Of a DNA stretch of 64,000 nt, positions 36,661 to 43,375 are shown piece after piece (position 1 is the stretch's first letter; the number at the start of each line of letters is the position of its first letter). The notes beneath the pieces are model-generated. The model searched no databases, had not been told where the DNA came from, and worked only from the letters and a program-made list of their open reading frames with translations. Source of the DNA: Clostridium fessum (lineage in GTDB: Bacteria; Bacillota; Clostridia; Lachnospirales; Lachnospiraceae); assembly GCF_003024715.1 (NCBI RefSeq), contig NZ_PYLO01000003.1, positions 62,001-126,000 on the forward strand. The letters run 5' to 3'. Made by a program: the position numbers and the translations under genes.

Positions 36661-36675
36661 GTGTGTCTGATGTAT
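36661..36675 (+). repeat. Left inverted-repeat end of an AT-rich unit
   Basis: GTGTGTCTGATGTAT faces ATGCATCAGACACAC at 37860-37874. The two match over 15 bp with one mismatch, and a looser match extends to about 38 bp. They bracket a 1.2 kb AT-rich unit with two genes. Confidence 0.6.
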
Positions 36676-36694
36676 CAACAGTATAATGATACAT
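36670..36694. promoter_or_regulatory. TATAAT inside a 7 bp inverted repeat
   Basis: ATGTATC and GATACAT flank TATAAT (36682-36687), and TTGTGT lies 17 bp upstream as a weak -35. This is a possible promoter with operator for the acetyltransferase gene 190 bp downstream. Confidence 0.4.
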
Positions 36695-36874
36695 TTCACG
36701 AATTGCGTATGCAATTAGAAAATCAAGTAGTCCAAATTCCATAAAATGAAATTTTAGGGCAAATTACAGACATTGGCTTGGCTGTAGTATTTTTAAACAA
36801 CGTGTGTTAGACTACTGTTATACAAATCGGGATTGACCGAACTCTTTGAGAAAAATAGGAGGAAGCAGCTTTTT
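36695..36874 (+). other. Possible decayed coding fragment before the GNAT gene
   Basis: In one plus-strand frame the sequence reads YNDTFHELRMQLENQVVQIP, a stop, then NEILGQITDIGLAVVFLNNV, a stop. This reads like an old coding sequence with a nonsense change, but I cannot identify it. A ribosome site (AGGAGG) for the GNAT gene starts near 36857. Confidence 0.3.
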
Positions 36875-37378
36875 ATGTTGTACTTAAAATCAGCCAATTT
36901 GGAAGATATTGAAAAGGAATACGAATTTATTACTAATACCCCTTCCAATGAAAATGGATTTACGAATTTTGCGTCTGGATGTTCAAGAAAGGAATTTGAA
37001 ATAAAAATATTACCTGGTTATATTAATGCTGAAAAGGGAATTGATCTGGCTGATGGATGGGTTCCAGAAACGGATTTTTTCTTATGGGATGATGAGAAAA
37101 TAGTAGGCTTATTTCGCGTGCGTCATTACCTTACTCCTGCACTTGCAAACGGAGGAGGCCATATAGGATATGGAATAAAGAAAGAATTCAGAGGCAAGGG
37201 ATACGCCTCGGAAGGGTTGAGATTGACAATCGAAAAAGCCTGGCACATTATTAAAGAAGACGAAATATATATGTCTGTTCATAGGGATAATATGGCATCT
37301 TTGCGTGTGCAGATTAAAAATGGGGCCTATATTCATCACCAAGATGAAAAAGAGTTTTATACCAGAATAAAACGATAA
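36875..37378 (+). CDS. GNAT-family N-acetyltransferase
   Basis: A 167-residue acetyltransferase. Start ATG 36875 is set by AGGAGG about 12 nt upstream, rather than the TTG of the longer frame at 36833. The fold is GNAT: the acetyl-CoA binding motif A is seen in HIGYGIKKEFRGKGYASEGL, with R/Q-x-x-G-x-G/A of the form RGKGYA. Downstream SVHRDNMASLRVQIKNGAYI is the typical C-terminal half. It acetylates a small molecule or protein amine; the substrate is unknown. Codon use is A+T-rich compared with the neighbours, and it sits inside an inverted-repeat-bounded unit, which points to acquisition by transfer. Confidence 0.92.
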   Translation: MLYLKSANLEDIEKEYEFITNTPSNENGFTNFASGCSRKEFEIKILPGYINAEKGIDLADGWVPETDFFLWDDEKIVGLFRVRHYLTPALANGGGHIGYGIKKEFRGKGYASEGLRLTIEKAWHIIKEDEIYMSVHRDNMASLRVQIKNGAYIHHQDEKEFYTRIKR

Positions 37379-37436
37379 ATTCCCGTTTATTGGGAAGTCA
37401 CAGAGAACGAAAAATCGGAATTTGGAGGTGATTTAA

Positions 37437-37676
37437 ATGGAAAACAAAATTGTAGGTGCTATTTTCTGTTTCATGTCAGCAGTTTTAATTTCTGCACGAT
37501 ATATTTCTGCTGCGATATTTATGAGTGGAGTAGCTTCGTGGAATGCCACTTTATTTGCAGCAGGTCTTGAATATGTAGGTCCTTTTTTAGCAATAGCGGC
37601 TGGTATTGCGTTTATTATTGGAATCCTGTTTCTGGGATATGGGCTGTATCAGGATATTAAAAAGATAAAGAAGTAG
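37437..37676 (+). CDS. Small two-helix membrane protein
   Basis: A 79-residue protein with two hydrophobic segments (about 4-28 and 44-70: VGAIFCFMSAVLISARYISA and FLAIAAGIAFIIGILFLGYG) and a basic tail (QDIKKIKK). Start ATG 37437 follows GGAGG about 9 nt upstream. It lies 58 bp after the GNAT gene and shares its A+T-rich composition, so the two are probably co-transcribed. No family is recognised. Confidence 0.8.
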   Translation: MENKIVGAIFCFMSAVLISARYISAAIFMSGVASWNATLFAAGLEYVGPFLAIAAGIAFIIGILFLGYGLYQDIKKIKK

Positions 37677-37707
37677 AACAATTCCAGTTTGTCAATTACA
37701 GGTGACA

Positions 37708-37746
37708 TTGAAAGAGTCAGCCCATTCAAGGTGCTGGCTCTTTCAA
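37708..37746 (+). terminator. Terminator after the small membrane protein
   Basis: TTGAAAGAGTCAGC pairs with GCTGGCTCTTTCAA (one mismatch) around an 11 nt loop and is followed by AAAATTCC. It ends the GNAT/membrane-protein transcript. Confidence 0.75.
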
Positions 37747-38018
37747 AAATTCCATTCTAATAAATTGCATGATAACTTAGAGTAAAAATGAATACCCATT
37801 AGCCGGAAATGAATAGAAAACGAATAAAAGTGTGGTGTTTCGTATAATTATGAGTTAGTATGCATCAGACACACTTTTGTAAAAAGGGAGTTTCAAAAAA
37901 ACATTCTATCATTTTTGATCTATGATATAATGTGAACACTTGACGAGATATTTTCGAGTCTAGTGAGAACATATACCTGACCACTTAATGAGGTGTTTCA
38001 CGAATTTAGTGGTCATGG
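37747..38018. other. AT-rich stretch without genes
   Basis: Holds the right inverted-repeat end (37860-37874), a TGATATAATGTGAACAC motif at 37921-37937 that recurs at 31926, and a hairpin TGACCACT/AGTGGTCA around 37978-38015. No gene is seen. Confidence 0.5.
37860..37874 (-). repeat. Right inverted-repeat end of the AT-rich unit
   Basis: ATGCATCAGACACAC, reverse complement of the left end at 36661-36675 with one mismatch. No convincing target duplication flanks the pair. Confidence 0.6.
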
Positions 38019-38140
38019 TATAATGAGCCCAGAAGAAAAGAATGCGGCTGTAAAGCAGACATATTCTTTTCTTGCGCCATTAACGAACGAACCGCCCTGC
38101 GAAGCAGGGCGGTAGAGCGCGATAGCGCGGGTTCGTGAGT
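38019..38140 (-). repeat. 122 bp structured repeat, copy B
   Basis: Read on the minus strand this is nearly identical to 32028-32150. It contains a perfect CCGCCCTGC/GCAGGGCGG hairpin, which is damaged in copy A. It lies about 100 bp upstream of the DNA glycosylase gene. Confidence 0.85.
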
Positions 38141-38238
38141 ATCATGTCCATGTACCAAATGAAGCCAGATCAAAGTCGAAAATTGATTTCGTATTTATTA
38201 TAATTGACAACAATAATCCGCAAAAAGGAGATTCCACC

Positions 38239-38802
38239 ATGCCATCCCACATCATCCACCCAATCCCACCTGTTTTTGACGCCGACTCCCGCATCCTGAT
38301 CCTCGGTTCCTTTCCGTCGGTCAAATCCCGAGAAAGCTGTTTTTTCTACGGGCACCCGCAGAATCGTTTCTGGAAGCTCTTAGCACGCCTGCGAAAGGAA
38401 GACGTTCCATCCTCCATCGAGGAAAAGAAGGAATTTCTGCTGCGGAACCACATCGCCGTCTGGGACACCATCCATAGCTGTTCCATCGAAGGATCCAGCG
38501 ACAGTTCCATCCGCGATGTTGTTCCAAACGACCTCGCCTCTATCCTGGATCACGCTTCCATCCAGGCGATTTACACAAACGGCGGGCTGTCCGGAAAAAT
38601 GTACGACCGCTTCTGCCGTAAACAGACTGGCATTGAGGCAATCAAACTGCCATCCACCAGCCCTGCCAATGCCGCCTGGAACCTCGACCGGCTGACAGAT
38701 GCCTGGAAATGTATCAACCAGATCCTGGGGGAACCCGGATCTGAAACAAAAAACACTGTTTCCGATGGCAACGCACGCGAAGCAAAAACACGCATCATCT
38801 AA
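38239..38802 (+). CDS. DNA-deoxyinosine (hypoxanthine) glycosylase
   Basis: A 187-residue protein of the uracil-DNA glycosylase superfamily, hypoxanthine-DNA glycosylase branch. The conserved ILILGSFPSVKSRES (motif 1 with the GSFPS turn) and GHPQNRFWKLLA (with Asn/Phe of the base pocket), then IAVWDTIHSCSIEGSSDSSI and LPSTSPANAAW (motif 2, His replaced in this family), are all visible. It removes deaminated adenine from DNA as the first step of base excision repair. Ribosome site AAAGGAG lies 8 nt upstream. Its stop overlaps the remnant azlC on the other strand. Confidence 0.9.
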   Translation: MPSHIIHPIPPVFDADSRILILGSFPSVKSRESCFFYGHPQNRFWKLLARLRKEDVPSSIEEKKEFLLRNHIAVWDTIHSCSIEGSSDSSIRDVVPNDLASILDHASIQAIYTNGGLSGKMYDRFCRKQTGIEAIKLPSTSPANAAWNLDRLTDAWKCINQILGEPGSETKNTVSDGNAREAKTRII

Positions 38803-38957
38803 ACAAACACCATCTGCACCAGAATCATATAAAATACAGTTCCTGCCGGCCAATGACGCTTCTGTCCGATCCACTGTTCCGTAAAAATCATTACAAACAG
38901 TGCCGTCAGTGCAAAGTCCAGCCCTTTCGTATTAAATGTAATCACATTTGACACTGC
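38799..38957 (-). pseudogene. azlC: azlC remnant (branched-chain amino-acid exporter)
   Basis: On the minus strand an open stretch of 52 codons reads FNTKGLDFALTALFVMIFTE then QWIGQKRHWPAGTV and a stop. This matches the conserved middle of AzlC (FNTKGLDFxLTALFVVIF). The rest of the protein on both sides is missing, and a TGA stop bounds it at 38958. It is a deletion remnant rather than a gene. Confidence 0.75.
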
Positions 38958-39087
38958 TCATCTTTCTTAGTAGAATAAATACATTATAACGATCGATTTT
39001 TCGGATTCAACACAGATTTGAACTATGTAAAAAGCTTTGAAGGAATTACCTTTACAAAAAATCTTATAAAAAAAGGAAGCAAAACCT

Positions 39088-40068
39088 ATGAACACATATA
39101 TTCCCCTCCCCAATTCAAGTGCCGGCTCGCCTGTCCAGTTCTCTGAACCAGCCGCCTATTCCTACGAAAGCTGCCATTGCTGTCCGCGAAATTGTCAGAT
39201 CAACCGCACCAAAAAACAGGGCTGGTGTCACAGCCCTGCCGGTATCCGGGCGGCACGCGCGGCGCTTCATCCGTGGGAGGAACCGTGTATCAGCGGTCTG
39301 CACGGAAGCGGTACCATCTTTTTTTCCGGCTGCACGCTGCGCTGCTGTTTCTGCCAGAACTACCAGATCAGCAGCGAAGGCTTTGGAAAAGATATTTCCG
39401 GAACGCGCCTGGAGGAAATTTTTCTGGAACTGCAGGCACAGGGCGCGCACAATATCAATCTGGTGACGCCGACGCAGTACCTTCCGTCGCTACTGCCCGT
39501 CTTAAAACGGGTCAAACCGCAGCTTTTCATCCCGATCGTCTACAACTGCGGCGGTTATGAGACGCTGGAGGCGGTTGATGCGCTGGCTCCCTATATCGAT
39601 ATCTGGCTGCCGGATTTAAAATATTACTCTTCCGAACTGTCCGCCCGCTATTCCGCCGCCCCGGACTATTTTCCGGTCGCCTCCGCAGCAGTCAAACGGA
39701 TGATCAAGCACACCGGTCCGCTGGTATTGGAAGATTTCTCCGAAAATGGCCAGGCCTGCCAGCTCATGAAGCGCGGCGTGATCCTGCGGCATATGGTTCT
39801 TCCAAAACACAAAGACGATTCCATCCGCCTGCTCCACTGGATTCACGACAACCTCCCGGAGGGGCATTTTCTGGTAAGCCTTATGAGCCAGTACACCCCC
39901 TTCTACCAGAGCAACAAATATCCGGAAATCAACCGTCGCATCACAAGCTACGAATACCAGAAAGTCGTCGATGCCGCGATTGAGCTGGGACTCACACAGG
40001 GCTTTATGCAGGAAAAAAGCAGCGCGAAAGAAGAATACACGCCGCCGTTTGAGTTGCAGGGGATTTGA
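39088..40068 (+). CDS. Radical SAM protein, PflX type
   Basis: A 326-residue radical SAM protein related to pyruvate formate-lyase activating enzymes (COG1313, PflX). The radical SAM cluster motif is CTLRCCFC (C-x3-C-x2-C) within FSGCTLRCCFCQNYQIS. An N-terminal extra cysteine set (CHCCPRNCQINR, KKQGWCHS) suggests an auxiliary iron-sulfur site. The partial TIM barrel continues with INLVTPTQYLPSLLPVLKRV and YIDIWLPDLKYYSSELSARY. The substrate of this subfamily is unknown. Ribosome site AAGGAAG precedes ATG 39088. No obvious partner enzyme is adjacent. Confidence 0.9.
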   Translation: MNTYIPLPNSSAGSPVQFSEPAAYSYESCHCCPRNCQINRTKKQGWCHSPAGIRAARAALHPWEEPCISGLHGSGTIFFSGCTLRCCFCQNYQISSEGFGKDISGTRLEEIFLELQAQGAHNINLVTPTQYLPSLLPVLKRVKPQLFIPIVYNCGGYETLEAVDALAPYIDIWLPDLKYYSSELSARYSAAPDYFPVASAAVKRMIKHTGPLVLEDFSENGQACQLMKRGVILRHMVLPKHKDDSIRLLHWIHDNLPEGHFLVSLMSQYTPFYQSNKYPEINRRITSYEYQKVVDAAIELGLTQGFMQEKSSAKEEYTPPFELQGI

Positions 40069-40117
40069 TATTTATATAAGAAAAAATCCTTCTTGATACT
40101 TTTCCATGAACCAGAAA

Positions 40118-40156
40118 AAAGGGTATCGATAAATTGACATTTTATCGATACCCTTT
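40118..40156. terminator. Perfect 16 bp hairpin after the PflX-type gene
   Basis: AAAGGGTATCGATAAA and TTTATCGATACCCTTT pair perfectly around TTGACAT. It lies 50 bp after the stop of the radical SAM gene and is the likely transcription end. Confidence 0.75.
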
Positions 40157-40402
40157 AAACTATCTCGTCCATTGGATGATACCTCTTTCTTTGAACTTTT
40201 CCTTTATTCAATTTTGATTCCTTTTTCAACAATTTCTGAATCGTTCAATCTTATTTTTTCTTTTTCCACTTATCTATCTCTCTTTTAAAAAACGCTTCTT
40301 TTTAATGATACTTTCTCGTCATATCACTAAACCGAATCCTGTTTCTAAATATGTATGATAGATGATTGACTGATTTTTACTTGTTGATTTTGGTTTTCCT
40401 TT

Positions 40403-40430
40403 GTTCAATTTTTTTATTAAAAAATTGAAC
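40403..40430. terminator. Perfect 12 bp AT-rich hairpin
   Basis: GTTCAATTTTTT and AAAAAATTGAAC pair around a 4 nt loop. This is terminator-like, but no nearby gene explains it. Confidence 0.5.
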
Positions 40431-40666
40431 CAGTTTTATGTTTTCGGTGGAATCAGCTCCCTTCTTTTTTTGTTTTATTTCTTGTTTCTTTTGATGGTTT
40501 TATTCTAATACATATGTCGCATTTTGTCAATACCAATTTTGTATTTTCTTGTTATTTTTCAGTTTTATCTTCATCACGAATGCCAGCTATTAGTTTTCGT
40601 CTCGCAGTCGCGCCATCTTATCTCTTTATTTACCATCGTTCACACATTATGAGCATCATGCAAACT

Positions 40667-40696
40667 GTTACTGGGAACGTATGCGTGAACAGCAAC
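40667..40696. repeat. GTTACTGT-family repeat, 30 bp hairpin
   Basis: GTTACTGGGAACG and CGTGAACAGCAAC flank TATG. It is a short member of the family 10 bp left of the complete element at 40706. Confidence 0.6.
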
Positions 40697-40705
40697 AAAT
40701 CCGCA

Positions 40706-40838
40706 GTTACTGTACACGCATACGTGTCCAGTAACGAAATTTGCCGTGGCTTCGCATTTAAATACGGCAAATTCCTGCTGCCACCACGTTTTCTTACGGC
40801 ACTTTCGGTTCCAAAAGTGCCTACCCGTGTACAGTAAC
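40706..40838. mobile_element. MITE-like 133 bp element with inverted ends and 8 bp duplication
   Basis: Exact 13 bp inverted ends, GTTACTGTACACG (40706-40718) and CGTGTACAGTAAC (40826-40838), enclose two internal hairpins: GTTACTG.../...CAGTAAC at the left and GGCACTTT/AAAGTGCC near the right. Exact AATCCGCA copies flank it (40698-40705 and 40839-40846), which is the mark of a transposition event. No protein is encoded, so it is non-autonomous. Partial copies lie at 31210 and 61571. Confidence 0.8.
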
Positions 40839-41246
40839 AATCCGCAACCAGAACTTCACTTTTTTCCCTGTTATTTTTCTTGCCAATCTTCCCATTTTCC
40901 AGTATAATCATGATATCGGTGCATTTGGCACCTGCTTCTTTATATGCAGGCAATTTTTTCACATCTTACTGGTTCCTGCGATTCTCATGTTCAGTTTTTT
41001 CGATGATTTCCATGACTATTTTCATACTTACGCACTCAAAAGGTAAACGCTAAATCTCTGAACTTTTTATTTATTTTTTAATCACTAAGCAATCTTTCTT
41101 CACATCTCAAACTTCATGACTGCTTCTTGATTTGATTCCTTAAAACTTATTCACACGGGGAAACTGTTTCTCATCTTGCTGAAATTCATAACCTACATGA
41201 GCAAGCGGACATCCCCTATCTGCAATTTTATTTCAGGAGGTACTTT
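40839..41246. other. Gene-poor stretch before the DUF5688 gene
   Basis: A short minus-strand frame (ATG- or GTG-like start near 40962, reading KKLPAYKEAGAKCTDIMII) is interrupted by the MITE-like insertion. It may be a broken gene, but I cannot name it. The rest is AT-rich without a gene. The ribosome site CAGGAGG for the next gene begins at 41235. Confidence 0.4.
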
Positions 41247-42191
41247 ATGGTCTATGAAACTTTTTTGAAAACAATCCAGTCGATGGTGCAGACGCGCCTC
41301 AATAAAAAAGCCAACGTCTCCCTGCGGCGGGTTCTGAAAAATAATGGACTGATGCTCGACGGGCTGAGCTTTACGAAACCCGGCTCACGGTTATCACCGA
41401 CTGTCTATCTGAACGCCTACTATAATGAAGCGGAGGAAGGGATGCCGCTCTCCATTATTACTGATCAGATCCTGATGGTGTATGAGACAAATCCAGGATT
41501 TTCGGAGGATATCTGCGAGGAACTGCGCGATTTTGATGCCGTACGCGGCCGGATTGCCTACAAATTGATCCACGCCGCTAAAAATAAGGTGCTTCTCTCC
41601 CACGTCCCACATATTCCGTATCTCGATCTGGCGATCGTTTTCTATCTGATCCTCACTGACAATGATGAGGGGCAGATGACGACCCTGGTACACAGCGACC
41701 ATCTTGCCCTGTGGGATATTTCTCTGGAAGAGCTCGGCATACTGGCGGAAGAAAATACACCTCGCATACTGCCGTACCACATCAGCTCCATCGAATCCAC
41801 CCTCAATCAGCTCGAAATGGAGGACATCGTTGAAACGGAAGCTCTTCCATCGGTCGCTCTCTACGTTCTGACAAATTCGCGCGGCATCAACGGCGCTGCC
41901 TGCATGCTCTATCCCCGCGTCTTAAAAGAGTTTGCCGAAAGCCTGGGCGAAGATCTGATTATCCTTCCATCCAGCATCCATGAAGTGCTTCTCACTCCCA
42001 GCAGCGTCTCCCTTCCGCCGGAAGAACTCAATGAAATGGTTCAGGCGATCAATCAGTCGGATGTGCCCGCTGAAGACCGCCTGTCAGATCATATTTATTA
42101 TTTTAGCAGGATTCAGGGCTGTCTCTACCTGCCGCCCAGTTCCACTACGACGCTTTATTCCGGAGCAGACGGAACAGTGAATCCACAATAA
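41247..42191 (+). CDS. DUF5688-family protein
   Basis: A 314-residue protein of the DUF5688 family, common and often multi-copy in Lachnospiraceae. Start MVYETFLKTIQSMVQTRLNK, then VSLRRVLKNNGLMLDGLSFT. Later YISSIESTLNQLE-like and GAACMLYPRVLKEFAESLGE segments are typical. It is soluble, with no signal peptide or membrane segment. Its function is unknown. The last 47 bp overlap the end of the ThrE small subunit gene on the opposite strand. Confidence 0.85.
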   Translation: MVYETFLKTIQSMVQTRLNKKANVSLRRVLKNNGLMLDGLSFTKPGSRLSPTVYLNAYYNEAEEGMPLSIITDQILMVYETNPGFSEDICEELRDFDAVRGRIAYKLIHAAKNKVLLSHVPHIPYLDLAIVFYLILTDNDEGQMTTLVHSDHLALWDISLEELGILAEENTPRILPYHISSIESTLNQLEMEDIVETEALPSVALYVLTNSRGINGAACMLYPRVLKEFAESLGEDLIILPSSIHEVLLTPSSVSLPPEELNEMVQAINQSDVPAEDRLSDHIYYFSRIQGCLYLPPSSTTTLYSGADGTVNPQ

Positions 42192-42591
42192 AGATGGCAA
42201 CCGCCATCGCCCCCGCTATCTGGATCGTCTGGATCAGATAAAAATTGTACCATTTTGTCTGTCCCTGTATCAGAAAATAGACGCTCCGGTAGATCGATGC
42301 GCCCGGCACCGTCGGCAGGATTCCTGCCACCAGAAAGATCGTGACGGGCGCTTTTAACACGCGTGCAAATACCTGGCTCAGCAGAGCCGCTGCCAGACTG
42401 GAAAAAAATGCCGCCGCCACCTGCGAGGTTCCCACCTGCATTGATACCAGGTACGCCAGCCATCCGGCACCTCCGGTAATGCCCGCATAAACCAGATATT
42501 TCCGCGGCATATCGACCAGCAGGGAAAAACCAAAAACCGCCAGAAATGCCCCCACGCTCTGGATCATCAATTCTCTTATCATCTCTGTCAT
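42145..42591 (-). CDS. Threonine/serine exporter, small (ThrE_2/YjjB-type) subunit
   Basis: A 148-residue membrane protein with four or five helices (QSVGAFLAVFGFSLLVDMPR, YAGITGGAGWLAYLV, VAAAFFSSLAAALLSQVFAR, IQTIQIAGAMAVAIFIVDSL). It carries the family motif GILPTVPGASIYRSVYFLIQ. It works with the larger ThrE subunit encoded directly upstream, with the stop and start overlapping (ATGA). The split two-gene form is usual in Firmicutes. It overlaps the DUF5688 gene tail-to-tail. Confidence 0.9.
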   Translation of the reverse strand: MTEMIRELMIQSVGAFLAVFGFSLLVDMPRKYLVYAGITGGAGWLAYLVSMQVGTSQVAAAFFSSLAAALLSQVFARVLKAPVTIFLVAGILPTVPGASIYRSVYFLIQGQTKWYNFYLIQTIQIAGAMAVAIFIVDSLFRLLRNKAS

Positions 42592-43367
42592 ACCGATCCT
42601 CCCGCCAGCCGGACTGCCACGATCGCCAAACCGACGCCCGACGCAACCGCCAGCGCCACCACGACTGCCTCCGCCATCCGCGCGACTCCCGAACTGTAAT
42701 CTCCATTCAGCGTATCGCGGATTGCTGCCGTAAATGTGACCCCAGGCACCAGCGGCATGATTGCGCTGATAATCACTACATCCAGGCTCATTCCCAGAAA
42801 TGCCCCACGGCGCAGCAGATACGCCGCAACCGCCAGTGCAAACGAGCCAAGTGCATTTTGACAGAAATCATTCAGCATAAGGTTGGACGCCGCCCGCAGG
42901 ACAAACGCAAGAACGACTCCCACGACAGCCGCCACCAGGCATTCGCCCGGACCGCCTCCAAACATCACCGCAAAAAATCCCGTCGTTGCCGCATAGCCAA
43001 TGCATTTCTTCCAGAATCCGTATAATGTCGTATTAGCAATCCGATCCAGTCGTTCCTGCGCCTCCCCGACGGACAATTTTCCGCTGCAAAATTCCCTTGA
43101 AACATTGTTTACCTGATAGATGCGGTTCAAATTCGTTGCCCGGTTTTCCACCCTTTTTACCAAGGTAAGCGGCGGAAGTGATGCATCCGCAATCGTCGCC
43201 ACGATCCCCGTCGTCACGACAAACACATCTGCCCGTGCAATCCCTGAATGCTTTAAAATACGGTGAATCGTGTCCTCCACACGGTAGACCTCCGCTCCGC
43301 TCGCCAGCATGATCTCCCCCGCCCGGACCGCCATCTCCATCAGCGCGCCATATTCCATACCAACCAC
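42588..43367 (-). CDS. Threonine/serine exporter, large (ThrE/YjjP-type) subunit
   Basis: A 259-residue protein. The N-terminal cytoplasmic domain (about 1-115) contains ASGAEVYRVEDTIHRILKHS, the family hallmark. Five hydrophobic helices follow in the C-terminal half (TTGFFAVMFGGG, CLVAAVVGVVLAFVLRAA, ALGSFALAVAAYLLRR and others), with the motif ISAIMPLVPGVTFTAAIRDT. With the small subunit it should export threonine, serine or dicarboxylates such as succinate in YjjPB. The true substrate is not known here. It lies 9 bp after uvrB on the same strand. Confidence 0.9.
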   Translation of the reverse strand: MVGMEYGALMEMAVRAGEIMLASGAEVYRVEDTIHRILKHSGIARADVFVVTTGIVATIADASLPPLTLVKRVENRATNLNRIYQVNNVSREFCSGKLSVGEAQERLDRIANTTLYGFWKKCIGYAATTGFFAVMFGGGPGECLVAAVVGVVLAFVLRAASNLMLNDFCQNALGSFALAVAAYLLRRGAFLGMSLDVVIISAIMPLVPGVTFTAAIRDTLNGDYSSGVARMAEAVVVALAVASGVGLAIVAVRLAGGSV

Positions 43368-43375
43368 CCTCTGAT

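Larger units (their letters stand above)
40069..40666. other. Gene-poor AT-rich stretch
   Basis: Apart from two hairpins (40118-40156 and 40403-40430) no supported gene is seen. Short frames lack ribosome sites. The A+T content is clearly higher than in the genes on either side, so this may be decayed foreign DNA. Confidence 0.5.

Noticed and set aside
36661-37874. Target-site duplication flanking the GNAT unit
   Set aside because: Bases outside the inverted ends do not match convincingly on the two sides.
40630-40962. A 110-codon frame on the minus strand through the repeats
   Set aside because: It spans the MITE-like insertion and runs into a hairpin repeat. Only the first 40 codons could be an old gene.
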